From the NCBI GenBank assembly GCA_905182865.1, contig CAJJCY010000002.1, positions 686,001 to 750,000 on the forward strand: DNA of 64,000 nucleotides, in the 5' to 3' direction. The notes beneath the pieces were generated by a model. It saw only the letters and a list, made by a program, of their open reading frames with translations. It did not search any database and was not told where the DNA came from. This document shows, piece by piece, positions 46,199-57,816 of this stretch. The position numbers were made by a program, and so were the translations under genes. How positions within the stretch are numbered: position 1 is the stretch's first letter; each line of letters starts with the position of its first letter. The stretch comes from an uncultured SAR324 cluster bacterium (GTDB lineage Bacteria; SAR324; NAC60-12).

Positions 46199-48400
46199 AT
46201 GTCAGTACAACTTAAACCTGTGATCGTTCCATTACTTCCGATGAGGGAAGAGATTGTCTTTCCCGGATCAACGGTTCCGTTTTTTGTCGGGCGCGAAGCT
46301 TCTATGGATGCATTGGAAAGAGCCCTTGCGGGAGATAGAGCAATTTTTGTCGTTACTCAGCGAGATTCTTCAGTTGAAAATCCGGACGAAAACGATTTGT
46401 ATAAATTTGGAGTTTTGGGTCTGGTACTTCAAGTAATGCGTCTTCCAAACGGTACTGTAAAGGCGCTCTTTGAGGGTAGCCGAAGGGGGAAATTGCTGGC
46501 TACTAAATTAGAAGAAAAAGAGTATCTGGCTCAGGTTCAGCCTGTAGATGAGAATGCTTTTGATGTTGACCTGGAAAAGTTGAAGAAACAAGCAGAAATG
46601 GTGCGTGAATTGTTTAAAAACCACGTGGATCAGCGCAAAATTAAGTTGAGTAAAGAAATTTTAGACTCTTTGGATCAGGTCGATTTCCTGCAGGTGAGTG
46701 ACAAAGTATCTTCACTGCTGGAAATTCCAGGTGATAAAAAACAGCAACTTCTAGAGACGTTGAATCCTGAAACTCGTCTGCAGCAGGTTCTGGATATTTT
46801 GAAAGATGAAATGAAAATCGTACAGCTTGAAGATAAATTAAAGAAAGAGGCAACGGATCAGATAAGTGATACCAAGAAAGAGGATTTCCTTCAAGATCAG
46901 TTACGCAACATCCAAAAAGAACTTGGACAGATGGATGATCCTAAGGCTGAAATGGATGTTTTGGACAAACAGATCATTGATGCAAAAATGCCGGAAGAAG
47001 TGGAAAGTGAAGCGAAGAAAGAATTGAAAAAATTACGGATGATGTCGCCAATGTCATCTGAAGCTAATGTTGTACGTAATTATTTGGAGTGGTTGGTCTC
47101 TATGCCATGGCAGATTCGGACCGAAGACAACTTTGATCTTAAACAGGCTGAGAAGATTCTTGATGAAGATCATTTTGGATTGGAAAAAGTTAAAGAACGC
47201 ATTATTGAATATTTGGCTGTTGCTTCACTCAAAGGAAAATTGAAAGGACCTATTCTTTGCCTGACCGGACCTCCGGGAGTTGGAAAGACTTCCCTGGCCA
47301 AATCGGTAGCCCGTGCACTGGGACGTAATTTTGTACGCATCAGTCTGGGAGGTGTTAGAGATGAAGCTGAAATACGTGGTCATCGCCGCACCTATATTGG
47401 CGCCATGCCGGGAAAAATCATTAATGTTAAACCAACCTCTAAATACTCTCCGTTTGGCCCTAAATCTCCGGATGAAATTGATAAGTTATATCAAAGCAAT
47501 ATCAGCGATCCATCTGCAGCCATGCTTGAGGTGCTCGATCCGGAACAAAACAACACCTTCGTTGATCACTATTTGGATGTTGAGTACAGTTTGGCAGATG
47601 TTCTATTTATCTGTACGGCAAACAGTATTCAAAATATTACTGGTCCACTGCTGGACCGAATGGAGGTTATCCACTTATCTGGATACACAGAATTGGAAAA
47701 ACAACATATTGCCACTCAGTTTCTGACTCCACGTCAGCGTAAATTTCATGGTTTGGATGAAAAACAATTGCGTTTCCGGAAATCTGCTATTGAGGAAATT
47801 ACTCAGGGTTATACAAGAGAAGCAGGTGTACGTAATTTGGAAAGGGAAATCGGTAAAGTTTGTAGAAAAATAGTTACACGTCTGGTACGAACCAAAGAAA
47901 ATAAAATTACTATAGTGACACCAAAATTAGTGCACGACTTGTTGGGGGTCCCTCAATTTCATCACGATCAGCGGGAAGAAAAAAACGAGGTTGGAGTGTC
48001 GATTGGACTTGGAGTTACCTCAATGGGAGGCGAATTGCTCCTCATCGAAGTTGGTTTAATGACCGGTTCAGGGAAAGTCGTTTTGACTGGTTCTCTGGGA
48101 GATGTGATGCAGGAATCTGCCAAAGCAGCCTTTTCATATGTTCGCAGTAATGCTGAATATTTGGGTATTGATCCAGAAATATTTTCAAAAACAGATTTGC
48201 ATGTTCATCTGCCGGAAGGTGCAACTCCCAAGGATGGTCCTTCTGCAGGACTTCCCCTGATGATGGCCATTATCAGCAGCTTTACCAAAATATCTGTACG
48301 TTATGACGTGGCGATGACTGGTGAAATTACATTAAGAGGTGAATTTACCAATTGGTGGTTTGAAAGAAAAACTTATTGCTGCCAAACGGGGACTCATTGA
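46199..48400 (+). CDS. lon: Lon protease, main part (frameshifted near 48350)
   Basis: ATP-dependent protease that degrades misfolded and regulatory proteins. The N-terminal LON domain ([16 protein letters not shown]) is followed by a coiled region, the AAA+ domain with Walker [21 protein letters not shown] near 357, [23 protein letters not shown] equivalent [15 protein letters not shown], and the protease domain with catalytic Ser in [12 protein letters not shown] near 680. It leaves frame after GEITLRGEF; the next frame gives the conserved [13 protein letters not shown] with the catalytic Lys. Joined with 48608 end it is about 800 residues. Confidence 0.94.
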   Translation: MSVQLKPVIVPLLPMREEIVFPGSTVPFFVGREASMDALERALAGDRAIFVVTQRDSSVENPDENDLYKFGVLGLVLQVMRLPNGTVKALFEGSRRGKLLATKLEEKEYLAQVQPVDENAFDVDLEKLKKQAEMVRELFKNHVDQRKIKLSKEILDSLDQVDFLQVSDKVSSLLEIPGDKKQQLLETLNPETRLQQVLDILKDEMKIVQLEDKLKKEATDQISDTKKEDFLQDQLRNIQKELGQMDDPKAEMDVLDKQIIDAKMPEEVESEAKKELKKLRMMSPMSSEANVVRNYLEWLVSMPWQIRTEDNFDLKQAEKILDEDHFGLEKVKERIIEYLAVASLKGKLKGPILCLTGPPGVGKTSLAKSVARALGRNFVRISLGGVRDEAEIRGHRRTYIGAMPGKIINVKPTSKYSPFGPKSPDEIDKLYQSNISDPSAAMLEVLDPEQNNTFVDHYLDVEYSLADVLFICTANSIQNITGPLLDRMEVIHLSGYTELEKQHIATQFLTPRQRKFHGLDEKQLRFRKSAIEEITQGYTREAGVRNLEREIGKVCRKIVTRLVRTKENKITIVTPKLVHDLLGVPQFHHDQREEKNEVGVSIGLGVTSMGGELLLIEVGLMTGSGKVVLTGSLGDVMQESAKAAFSYVRSNAEYLGIDPEIFSKTDLHVHLPEGATPKDGPSAGLPLMMAIISSFTKISVRYDVAMTGEITLRGEFTNWWFERKTYCCQTGTH

Positions 48401-48608
48401 AACAGTTCTTATTCCGGAAGAAAACGAAAAAGATCTTGTGGAAATTCCGGATGAAATCAAGAAAGGTTTGAAAATTAAAGCAGTTAAAAATGTCAAAGAA
48501 TCTTTGGGTTTGGCTTTAGAAGCTCATCCAAATTTTGTGAAAGATCAACAAAAAATTGTTCCGGATATTTCATGGAATGATACAGCAGAGGTACAGCATC
48601 CTGCCTGA
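48339..48608 (+). CDS. lon: Lon protease C-terminal tail (frameshifted)
   Basis: Carries the end of the Lon protease domain, including the catalytic Lys in [13 protein letters not shown], then [19 protein letters not shown] and [12 protein letters not shown]. Its apparent start is inside the lon gene; one indel near 48350 separates it from the main part. Confidence 0.88.
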   Translation: MNLPIGGLKEKLIAAKRGLIETVLIPEENEKDLVEIPDEIKKGLKIKAVKNVKESLGLALEAHPNFVKDQQKIVPDISWNDTAEVQHPA

Positions 48609-48667
48609 ATTTAAACCACATAAAATCTCCAGTATATAATTTATAGCATAACTTACTGATATATTAA

Positions 48668-50446
48668 ATGGAAAAAACAGACATCAATTCTGATCTTTAT
48701 AAAATAAGACATTCTCTGGCACATGTTTTGGCTCAGGCAGTGTTGGAAATCCGTCCTGACGCAAAACTCGGATTTGGTCCTCCGATTGATTCCGGATTTT
48801 ATTACGATTTTGATTTGACTGAACCATTGAGTACTGAAGACTTGCCGATGCTAGAAAAGCGTATGCGTCAAATTATTAAGAAAGGACAGGTTTTTGAGCG
48901 CGAAGAACTGGGTCATGAAGAAATGGTGGAACGGTTAGACAAAGATAATCAGGGTTACAAAATTGAACAGGTTGAAGATCTTTCTGCACAAAATGAGATT
49001 CTCAGTCTTTATCGTAACGGACCGTTTTGGGATTTGTGCGAGGGACCCCATGTGGATTCCACGCGTGATATCCCAAAGAATTGTTTTTCCCTTGATTCAT
49101 TGGCAGGTGCCTATTGGAAAGGTTCTGAAGAAAACAACATGATGCAAAGGGTTTATGGACTGGCCTTTGAGACAGGAGATGAACTCAAGGAATTTAAAGA
49201 AAAGCGTCAACTTGCTATGGAGCGGGATCACAGAAAATTAAACATCAAACAACATTATTATGCCATCAGTGAAGAAGTAGGAAAAGGGTTACCATTGTGG
49301 CTGCCAAACGGAACTGTGATTAGAGAAGAATTAGAAAAATTGGCCAAGGAAAAAGAATTTCTGGCAGGATACAAACGGGTTTCCACACCACACATCACCA
49401 GAGAAGAATTATTCCATACTTCTGGACATTTACCGTTTTATGAAGACAGTATGTTTCCACCTATGGAAATGGATGGAGAGCGTTTGTTTCTAAAACCAAT
49501 GAACTGCCCCCACCATCACATGATCTACAAAGCAGAGCCGAGAAGTTATCGTGATTTACCTTTACGCTTGGCAGAATATGGCACTTGTTATCGCTACGAA
49601 CAATCCGGTGAACTGGCCGGATTATTGAGGGTTCGCGGCATGACCATGAATGATGCCCATATTTACTGTTCTCCTGAACAGGCTAAAGAAGAATTACTCA
49701 ATGTTTTGAATCTCCACACTCAATACTATGAACTATTTGGATTGAAAGATTTCTGGATGCGCCTTTCCTTAGCAGAAAAAGACACGGGGAAATTTGTCGA
49801 TGAACCGGAACTCTGGCAAAAAGCTGAAACACTTATTACGGAAGTCATGGAGGAAGTTGGAGTTCCCTATGAAGCAGTGCGAGGGGAAGCCGCATTTTAT
49901 GGACCAAAAATTGATTTTCAAGTAACCAATGTAATTGGCAGGGAAGAAACTGCATCAACAAATCAACTTGATTTGGTGATGGGAAAGCGCTTTGGTTTGA
50001 CTTACATTGCAAGTGACAATCAGGAGCACACACCGATAATTATTCATCGTGCACCTCTGGGAACGCATGAACGATTTGTCGCTTTTTTAATCGAACATTA
50101 TGGAGGAGCATTCCCAACCTGGCTGGCTCCTCTGCAGGTACGGGTGATTCCTGTGGCATCGGCCTTCAATGAATATGCACATGGTTTGAATGACAGTTTG
50201 TTTAGTTCGTTTGTGCGTACAGAATTGGATGATTCTCACGATTCATTTAGTAAAAAAATCAGATCTGCTGCTGTTGCTAAAATTCCGAATATTTTGATTG
50301 TGGGAGAAAACGAACAAGCAGGACAAACAGTAACCTGGCAGCGTTACGGAAGTAAGGATCGCAAGACCTTGGCATTTGATGCTTTTATAGAGCTTTTGCA
50401 GGAAGAAATTCTGAAGCGCCAAGACTGGCGTACTGATGATCAATAA
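48668..50446 (+). CDS. thrS: Threonyl-tRNA synthetase (no TGS domain)
   Basis: Charges tRNA-Thr. 592 residues. The editing domain comes first: HSLAHVLAQAV near 15 and CEGPHVDST near 123. Then the class II core follows: RGMTMNDAHIYC, zinc ligands with KPMNCPHHHMIY, YGPKIDFQV, QLDLVMGKRF and HRAPLGTHERFVAFLIEHYGG; the anticodon domain is last. E. coli ThrRS is 642 residues because it has an N-terminal TGS domain, which is absent here. It starts 59 bp after lon; the usual infC-rpmI-rplT neighbours are missing. Confidence 0.95.
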   Translation: MEKTDINSDLYKIRHSLAHVLAQAVLEIRPDAKLGFGPPIDSGFYYDFDLTEPLSTEDLPMLEKRMRQIIKKGQVFEREELGHEEMVERLDKDNQGYKIEQVEDLSAQNEILSLYRNGPFWDLCEGPHVDSTRDIPKNCFSLDSLAGAYWKGSEENNMMQRVYGLAFETGDELKEFKEKRQLAMERDHRKLNIKQHYYAISEEVGKGLPLWLPNGTVIREELEKLAKEKEFLAGYKRVSTPHITREELFHTSGHLPFYEDSMFPPMEMDGERLFLKPMNCPHHHMIYKAEPRSYRDLPLRLAEYGTCYRYEQSGELAGLLRVRGMTMNDAHIYCSPEQAKEELLNVLNLHTQYYELFGLKDFWMRLSLAEKDTGKFVDEPELWQKAETLITEVMEEVGVPYEAVRGEAAFYGPKIDFQVTNVIGREETASTNQLDLVMGKRFGLTYIASDNQEHTPIIIHRAPLGTHERFVAFLIEHYGGAFPTWLAPLQVRVIPVASAFNEYAHGLNDSLFSSFVRTELDDSHDSFSKKIRSAAVAKIPNILIVGENEQAGQTVTWQRYGSKDRKTLAFDAFIELLQEEILKRQDWRTDDQ

Positions 50447-50476
50447 AAAATGTTTAAAAACTGAATTCAATAGATA

Positions 50477-51784
50477 ATGGCAGAAGAAGAAACTGAAGTA
50501 ACAGTTGATGAAGATGTACCGGAAAATTTTGCTGCACTGATTGCCAGAGATCTGATGGTGATCTTTCAGAAGCAAATGGATCTTGATACTGCATCTGTCG
50601 AAGCTGCTGCTTATATTTGGAAAAATGCTGGAACCACGGGTAAAGTTGGCTATTTTATTGATGCTACGGAAATGTGGCTGGAAACTCAGTCAGCAGGAGA
50701 AAAATATGCAGCCTTATGCTGGTTGGCAATTGCCAACCAAAGTGCCAACAATGAAGATTATGATACATTCCTTCACATGATGATTAATTCAATTGTAAAG
50801 GGCTATTATAATCTTGAAAAGCCAGATATTGAATACAAGGGAAAAAAATACTCAACTTATACATCAATTGTCAGCAACATATTCATCAATATGGTAGGAC
50901 TTAATCCTACTAATGGAGAAATTGCTTCTAATATATTTTCTATTTTCATTCGTAATGAAATGGATTTGTCAGCAAAATCTACGGCTGAGGAAAAAGACAC
51001 CGGCAGCAGTATTATTCCCACAGATATGCAGGATCTGTATGATGATGTAATATCTTATATTAGTGATCGGGGGATATTTAAACCAAGTCCTATGTCTGGA
51101 ACAGAAGAAAACCCTAATGAACATATCCAAGATTTATGTGAAAGATTGCGTTCAAACCGTCGATTTATAATGCAGGAAGTGATTAATGAACGAGCACTTG
51201 AAAAAAGAAAACAGATTGAACTGGATTTGAAAAACCAGCTTGCTTCCGCGGAGGAAATCGTCATGGTTGATCCAAAATTTACAGATGGATTGTCACTATT
51301 TGTTAAGGAAAAACGTTACAATTTCAAGTACCTTTCTGTTGAAAAAGTCAGAATGACCCTGCAATTGCTTGGTTCGATCACAGGTGCAGTATATTTTTTG
51401 CTGGGTTTCATGGGATATTTGGATGTACATTGGGTTGACGGATTTGTGGTTTGCCTGGTTATGCTGGGATTAGTAAGAATATTACTTTCCAGGAAACAGT
51501 TAAAATTATTTTATCCTACTGATATTAGTAAGGAACTGGAAGAAAATTCTACTGCGTTCATAAACGTGATGCGAAATATGTCGCAGGAACAGATGGAGCA
51601 TTTTATGGTGCGTCAAATAAAGTTGGAGCGTAATCAAAAATATTTAACAATGGTTCCTGAATATGTTAAATATCTTTATGCCATTATACCTGACCGGAAA
51701 AGCATGATGATTTCTGTTGATGAGCTTTCTGAATTAGTGGAGAACTCAGAAATTGAAGTTGCCAAGCAACTGCGCGGGCAGTAA
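50477..51784 (+). CDS. Membrane protein of unknown function, 435 residues
   Basis: Acidic N-terminal cytoplasmic region of about 285 residues (starting MAEEETEVTVDEDVPENFAAL), helical, with IRDLM and coiled stretches near 220-250. Two membrane spans follow at about 290-333 (LLGSITGAVYFLLGFMGYL and GFVVCLVMLGLVRILL), then a helical C-terminal domain of ~100 residues. It begins 30 bp after thrS and is probably co-transcribed. No known family recognised; it looks like a lineage-specific protein. Confidence 0.6.
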   Translation: MAEEETEVTVDEDVPENFAALIARDLMVIFQKQMDLDTASVEAAAYIWKNAGTTGKVGYFIDATEMWLETQSAGEKYAALCWLAIANQSANNEDYDTFLHMMINSIVKGYYNLEKPDIEYKGKKYSTYTSIVSNIFINMVGLNPTNGEIASNIFSIFIRNEMDLSAKSTAEEKDTGSSIIPTDMQDLYDDVISYISDRGIFKPSPMSGTEENPNEHIQDLCERLRSNRRFIMQEVINERALEKRKQIELDLKNQLASAEEIVMVDPKFTDGLSLFVKEKRYNFKYLSVEKVRMTLQLLGSITGAVYFLLGFMGYLDVHWVDGFVVCLVMLGLVRILLSRKQLKLFYPTDISKELEENSTAFINVMRNMSQEQMEHFMVRQIKLERNQKYLTMVPEYVKYLYAIIPDRKSMMISVDELSELVENSEIEVAKQLRGQ

Positions 51785-51913
51785 AAGTTTTGTTAATGAA
51801 GCAAAACGATCGAGAAAAGACTGTCGCAACCATGGGTTTGATTTCTCTTTGTCTGGGAGAAATTACCGATACCTTATCCTTTATACAGGCGTTCCCCGAA
51901 ACGCAATTTATTA

Positions 51914-53053
51914 ATGAAGATCCTTATTGGCAGCAACGTCCACTGGTGGAACGCGGAAGCTGCGTATGCGGCTGCAATTGCGCAATTGCTTAAACAGGCT
52001 GGGCATTCTGTTTTCGTGCTTACCAGACCGGACTCGCTCAACTCAAAACACCTCAGTGAACGAGGGTTACGTCTACTGACGCATATCAATCTCAACAGCA
52101 AGAATCCCTTCCAGCTTTTAGTTGCATACAGGAAACTCAAAAAGTTTCTACTGGAAGAACAGATTGATTTGATCAATGCACATCGCTCGGAAGGTTTCCC
52201 TCTATTTATTTTTGCTGCACGTTCCCTGTCTGCTAATCGTATTGAAAATCCCATTCCGGTTATCAGAACACGCGGCACTACCAGGCCATTGCTTCAGCAT
52301 TGGCTGAATCGAAAAATGCACATTGATTGGACTGCAAATTACATTACTGCCGGAGAAATAGTTACAGAGCGATTACTTGATGCAGTTCCAATTTCACCGG
52401 AAAAGCTGAAAACAATTTACTATCCGGTTGAATGTCCGGACTTACCTCTGAAGCCGCCAGGAGATTACCGGACTGAATTTGAAATTCCCCAAAAAGCCAA
52501 AGTTCTGGCAGTTGTTGGACGTATTCGTCCTGTCAAGGGGCAGCGTATCCTTCTTCAAAGTTTGAGTCAATTACTGACTGAATTTCCTGATTTGGTGTTG
52601 CTTATACCGTACCGGGACACAGCCGGCAATGAGCCGGAAATGCAGGCTCTCCATAATGATATCCGCAGATTTAAACTTGAAGCACATGTAAGGCTAATTA
52701 CAGTGAGAGAGGATATAAGACAGTTAATGGAATTTGCAGATGTCGGGGTTGTAAGTTCAGTGGAATCTGAAGTCATCTGCAGGGTTGCGGTGGAATTCTT
52801 TTCAGTGGCTACACCGGTAGTTGCATTCCCGACTGGATGTCTTCCGGAAATAATCCGGCACGGAGAAAATGGATATTTGGCTGAAACACAAACTGCGGAA
52901 TCGCTGACGGAAGAGTTACGCAAAATTCTGGCAAATCCGGAACTATGTGAACGACTTGGTCAGGGAGCACGTCGTGATGCAGAAACTCGATTCAATCCCC
53001 AAATCATGCTCACTGAAACCCTTAAAGTTTTTGAGCAAGCCCTCAATCATTAA
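51914..53053 (+). CDS. Glycosyltransferase, GT4 family
   Basis: 379 residues with the two-Rossmann GT-B layout. The N-terminal acceptor domain (GSNVHWWNAEAAYAAAIAQLLKQAGH, INAHRSEGF) and the donor domain (AVVGRIRPVKGQRILLQSL, VREDIRQLMEFADVGVVSS, then E-x7-E as ESEVICRVAVE, and VVAFPTGCLPEII) are clear. It probably adds a sugar during lipopolysaccharide or glycan synthesis. The 130 bases upstream contain a 67-residue overlapping frame with no support of its own. Confidence 0.85.
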   Translation: MKILIGSNVHWWNAEAAYAAAIAQLLKQAGHSVFVLTRPDSLNSKHLSERGLRLLTHINLNSKNPFQLLVAYRKLKKFLLEEQIDLINAHRSEGFPLFIFAARSLSANRIENPIPVIRTRGTTRPLLQHWLNRKMHIDWTANYITAGEIVTERLLDAVPISPEKLKTIYYPVECPDLPLKPPGDYRTEFEIPQKAKVLAVVGRIRPVKGQRILLQSLSQLLTEFPDLVLLIPYRDTAGNEPEMQALHNDIRRFKLEAHVRLITVREDIRQLMEFADVGVVSSVESEVICRVAVEFFSVATPVVAFPTGCLPEIIRHGENGYLAETQTAESLTEELRKILANPELCERLGQGARRDAETRFNPQIMLTETLKVFEQALNH

Positions 53054-53399
53054 TATTAACAGTTTTACAGATCAGAATGCTGTTACTGGCCCGAATTAAT
53101 TAGTATCTGCTGAAAAATAACCTTTTCCAAAAATATCATTAAGAAATTATTCGATTCAAGATGTCAATTGCAAGGTGTGACTGGAAAGAAGAACATCTGT
53201 GTAGCGTAGCTAAAACCTAGATTACAATGGGGAGCCTTTCAATTCTTGAATTCAGCATGATGTGGAATCCAGATCCCGTATCAAGTTCGGTATGACAAGT
53301 AGTACACTTGTTATTAGACTATAATTATTTTGAAAAACTCCACAGATTAAGAATTCAGACTTGAGTAATTACTGTATATTATAGACTATAATCAGTTAC
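53054..53399. repeat. Intergenic region with a degraded interspersed palindromic repeat
   Basis: About 345 bases before the tRNA. At about 53264-53297 lies GGAATCCAGATCCCGTATCA followed by AGTTCGGTATGACA, which matches the common interspersed repeat of the type TGTCAT(A/T)CCGAACTTGATACGGGATCTGGATTCC read on the other strand. The left part (near 53190-53225) contains weaker, decayed similarity. No gene seen. Confidence 0.5.
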
Positions 53400-53489
53400 G
53401 GAGGGATGGGTGAGTGGTTGAAACCGACGGACTTGAAATCCGTTAAGGCTGCAAGGTCTTCGGGGGTTCGAATCCCTCTCCCTCCGCCA
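53400..53489 (+). tRNA. tRNA-Ser (anticodon TGA)
   Basis: 90 bases with a perfect 7-bp acceptor stem GGAGGGA/TCCCTCC, discriminator G and encoded CCA. The anticodon arm CGGACTTGAAATCCG carries TGA, which reads UCA/UCN serine codons. It has a long variable arm typical of class II tRNA-Ser, and the T arm GGGGGTTCGAATCCCTC. A 60-residue open frame overlapping it is a shadow. Confidence 0.97.
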
Positions 53490-53594
53490 GCTTTTTTAAT
53501 CAAATGCCTTTCGAAATTATCCACTAATAATCTGCAAAAAAATGCATATTCAGGACAGGCATGGTGCATCAAAAATTTTAAAAGATAAAATCAA

Positions 53595-54353
53595 ATGGAA
53601 CTCAAAGATAAAGTAGTTATTGTTACAGGAGCGGCCCAGGGTTTGGGACGTCAATTTGCACTGGATTGTGCAGCAAACGGAATGAAAGTCGCACTTGCTG
53701 ATATTGATCCGGATGCAATGGAAAAAACCCGTACGGAGTGTGAAGACAAAGGTGTTGAAGCACGCGGTTACGAATTAAATGTGACAGAAGAATCCGCCGT
53801 TGAGAATGTTTATTCACAGGTAGTCAGTGATTTTGGAACACTGGACGCAAGCATCAATAATGCAGGCATTTTACGGGACAGTCTTCTGATCAAGGTCAAG
53901 GACGGAGAAATAAGAAAATTTCCACTTTCCAAATGGCAGGCAGTTATAGATACAAACCTGACAGGTGTTTTTCTTTGTGGACGTGAAGCAGCAGCGAAAT
54001 TTGTTGAACTGAAAAAGCCTGGTGTGATCATCAATATTGCCAGCGTTGCTCGCTCCGGAAATTTTGGGCAGAGCAACTATTCTGCAGCAAAAGCGGGAGT
54101 TTCTGCAATGACCGTTCTCTGGGCACAGGAACTGGCGCAGTACGGAATCAGGGTTGCAGGCATTGCTCCCGGGTTCACTGCTACTGAAATGGTGGTCTCT
54201 TTAAGGGACGACATCAAAGAAAAATTCACCAATAGTATTCCGCTACGGAGATTTGCGGAAACGAGTGAAATGTCTGACGGGGCGCTCTTCATCCTCAAAA
54301 ATGAATACTACACAGGACGTATGCTGGAAATCGACGGCGGAGCACGAATTTGA
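53595..54353 (+). CDS. Short-chain dehydrogenase (FabG-like)
   Basis: 252 residues of a classical SDR. The NAD(P) motif is VTGAAQGLGRQFA near 9-20, ADIDPDAM follows (an acidic residue that suggests NAD), then INNAGILRDSLL, the catalytic Ser in NIASVARSG and YSAAKAG (Tyr and Lys), and IAPGFTATEM. Resembles 3-oxoacyl-ACP or hydroxyacyl dehydrogenases. It overlaps the DMT transporter gene by 4 bp (TTGA). Confidence 0.88.
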   Translation: MELKDKVVIVTGAAQGLGRQFALDCAANGMKVALADIDPDAMEKTRTECEDKGVEARGYELNVTEESAVENVYSQVVSDFGTLDASINNAGILRDSLLIKVKDGEIRKFPLSKWQAVIDTNLTGVFLCGREAAAKFVELKKPGVIINIASVARSGNFGQSNYSAAKAGVSAMTVLWAQELAQYGIRVAGIAPGFTATEMVVSLRDDIKEKFTNSIPLRRFAETSEMSDGALFILKNEYYTGRMLEIDGGARI

Positions 54354-55270
54354 CAACTGGCACCGGAGCTTCCGGCGGCACCGGATATTCGGTTTTATCG
54401 GGATCAAAGCAAAACGTACTGCTTTACGTTGTGACCATCCTCATCTGGGGTTCAAGCTGGCTGGCCATCAAATTTCAGCTTGGTGTAGTCGATCCAATGG
54501 TTTCTGTCGCCTATCGTTTCCTGTTGGCTTCCGGAATATCATGGATCTATTGCAGGTATTCCGGACTTCAGTTGAGTTTTAGACTCCGTGACCACGGCTT
54601 CATGTTTTTGCAGGGAGTGAGTCTCTTTGCCCTCAATTATTGGCTTTTCTACATTTCCGAATTAACACTCACCAGCGGTTTGGCTGCAGTAATATTCAGC
54701 ACCATTGTTGTGATGAACATGCTGAACGGAGCAATTTTTCTGAAAAACCGTCTGGAACTTCGTGTTGTGATTGGAGCCGTTTTGGGACTGTCGGGTATCA
54801 TATTGGTTTTCTGGCCGGAAGTCAGTGATTTTGAGACCGGAAGTGAAAATTTATTTGCAGCGACTTTGGCTGTGTTGGCAACATTTTTAGCTTCGCTGGG
54901 TAATATCGCTTCTGCCAGAAATCAACGCGAGGGTATTCCGGTGATACAGTCAAACACTTATGGGATGACATACGGAGCACTGCTGATGCTTGTATTAGCA
55001 TGGTCAACAGGACGTGAATTTATTTTTGAGTTCACTGTTTCGTACGTCAGTTCGTTGGTGTTTCTCTCCGTTTTTGCATCCATCATTGCCTTTTGGTCTT
55101 ACCTCACATTACTCGGACGGGTAGGGGTGGAGCGTGCAGCATATGCAACCTTGATTTTTCCTTTAGTTGCACTGGGAATTTCAACAATATTCGAAGGTTA
55201 TCAATGGTCTGCGTATGCAGTAATCGGCATAGTATTGATTCTAGGAGGCAACTTATTGATTCTCAAACGT

Positions 55271-55279
<9 letters not shown>
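54350..55279 (+). CDS. EamA/DMT-family transporter
   Basis: 309 residues with ten membrane spans in two EamA halves: VVTILIWGSSWLAIKFQLGVV and the first half to about 150 (SGLAAVIFSTIVVMNML, IGAVLGLSGIILVFWP), then a second half from NLFAATLAVLATFLASLGN to ILGGNLLILKRS. Such proteins export amino acids, nucleobases or other metabolites. It starts with TTG overlapping the SDR stop, so the two are co-expressed. Its end overlaps the convergent add gene by 9 bp. Confidence 0.82.
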
Positions 55280-56329
<1,050 letters not shown>

Positions 56330-56572
56330 CCTTCCGATGGTACTTTGTTCAGACGCGATTCGTAATTAGTCTGCAAAACTGGTTCCTTTTTTTCCTTACT
56401 ATATACCTCCTTAAAGTATAATGGAATTACATTAACAAGCTTTATAACTTGTTCATTATGTTTCATCAAGCAAAGATTATAAACAATTTTAGCAATATTA
56501 GTTTTTTGAATTAAACAGCTTCGAACACATTTTAAACGTAGCTTTAAACCAACCTTACTCAAAACGGATTAT

Positions 56573-56785
56573 ATGCAAACAGTTAATTGGAACATTTCTG
56601 GAATGCATTGCGATGGTTGCTCTGCCCGACTGCAAAAAGTAATTTCCGGAAAAGACGGTGTACAGTCAGCAACCGTTTCTTATGCTGAGAAACAAGCCTC
56701 AATGGAATATGATTCCGCAATAATATCGCAGGAACAACTGCAGGACACGATTGAAAAGGCGGGGTTTGAAATTACATTCTCTTGA
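56573..56785 (+). CDS. Heavy-metal-associated (HMA) domain protein
   Basis: 70 residues that form one complete HMA fold with the metal-binding loop GMHCDGCSARL, followed by AEKQASMEYDS and IEKAGFEI. Such small proteins (CopZ type) carry Cu(I) or other soft metals to transporters. No ATPase gene is adjacent. It is monocistronic between two minus-strand genes. Confidence 0.9.
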   Translation: MQTVNWNISGMHCDGCSARLQKVISGKDGVQSATVSYAEKQASMEYDSAIISQEQLQDTIEKAGFEITFS

Positions 56786-56870
56786 AAGAAAGGGATATTA
56801 GATTTCGATTTAGTTTCTGCGTTTGGAATATCTAAAACAAATGATGTTTTTTGGAGCAACTCTGAATTAC

Positions 56871-57608
56871 TCAGACGTTGATTCTGCACCAGAGACGTTC
56901 CGGAATCAGGTACATTATTCGGGAAATTACTGCCCATGGCCAAACCGGAACGGTGGAGGACAAAACCTGCTTTTCAATCATGTCAGCCATTAGCTGAGCT
57001 CCTTTTTCTGCAGAAATAAGAAAGGGGCGGCTTTTTCGATGGGTATTGATGGGAGTGTCAATGAATCCCGGATTGATGACAGTGACAGCTATCTTGTGCT
57101 GCAGAAGGTGATTCCGGATACCCTCCATGTAAGTTGAAAGTGCTGCCTTGGAAGCAGAATAAGCCGGGGTTGAGGAAAGTCCCCTAAAACCTGCGATTGA
57201 AGAAATTCCTACGATTTGTCCACCGCCCTGTTTTTTTAGTATATCTGCACCTGCATCAATGGTGGCCATTGCGCCAAGTACGTTAATTTCTATTATCTTA
57301 CGGTCCTGATGAAAGGTGCCCTCTCCCGGATAACTTCTTCCGCCGATACCGGCATTTGCAATTATAATACTGACTCCACCAAGTTCATCTGCAAGCTTGT
57401 TTAAGACTTCCGGAACACTTTCCAGTTCCGCAACATCAAGATGTGCAACCGCAACCTGATTTTCACTGGATAATTCTTCTTTGAGTTCCTCCAGCAATTC
57501 CAGACGTCTTGCACATAAGCCTAAGGCAAAACCCCTGCGTGAAAATTCAAAAGCCAGAGCCCGTCCAATTCCTGTGCTGGCACCGGTTATTAAGACTGAA
57601 CCCGGCAT
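56871..57608 (-). CDS. Short-chain dehydrogenase
   Basis: 245 residues from the ATG at 57608, which begins right at the first beta-strand (PGSVLITGASTGIGRALAFEF). The longer frame to 57737 adds a polar leader and overlaps the small gene upstream, so it is rejected. Further motifs: CARRLELLEELKEEL (Arg suggests NADP), IIIANAGIGG, GISSIAGF and YSASKAAL (Tyr and Lys), INPGFIDTPIN. A broad oxidoreductase; substrate unknown. Its ATG lies 2 bp after the upstream small gene. Confidence 0.87.
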   Translation of the reverse strand: MPGSVLITGASTGIGRALAFEFSRRGFALGLCARRLELLEELKEELSSENQVAVAHLDVAELESVPEVLNKLADELGGVSIIIANAGIGGRSYPGEGTFHQDRKIIEINVLGAMATIDAGADILKKQGGGQIVGISSIAGFRGLSSTPAYSASKAALSTYMEGIRNHLLQHKIAVTVINPGFIDTPINTHRKSRPFLISAEKGAQLMADMIEKQVLSSTVPVWPWAVISRIMYLIPERLWCRINV

Positions 57609-57609
57609 T

Positions 57610-57816
57610 TTAATCTTCTTGCTTGTTGTCTCTTCCAATAATCCAGCCAAGTCCGACTCCGACTCCAACCCAGATGGTTGTAGAAAGACTTCCGGATGAA
57701 AAGAGCCAGATAAGGAGATAGACGACAAGGGCACCATACCGGACTTGACGTTGTCTTTGAAAAAGTGCGAGCAGCTCTTTTAATTTTGTGGAAGTACCCT
57801 GAATAAGTTTTTCCAT
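57610..57816 (-). CDS. Small membrane protein, unknown
   Basis: 68 residues. An amphipathic N-terminal part (KLIQGTSTKLKELLALFQRQRQVRYG) is followed by hydrophobic segments (ALVVYLLIWLFSSG and TIWVGVGVGLGWIIG) and a short polar end. It is directly upstream of the SDR gene and probably in the same transcript. No family recognised. Confidence 0.55.
   Translation of the reverse strand: MEKLIQGTSTKLKELLALFQRQRQVRYGALVVYLLIWLFSSGSLSTTIWVGVGVGLGWIIGRDNKQED

Noticed and set aside
51790..51993. 67-residue frame before the glycosyltransferase
   Set aside because: Overlaps the glycosyltransferase start in another frame. No motif, although a broken leader gene cannot be ruled out.
53406..53588. 60-residue plus-strand frame
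   Set aside because: It starts inside tRNA-Ser; the tRNA explains the sequence.
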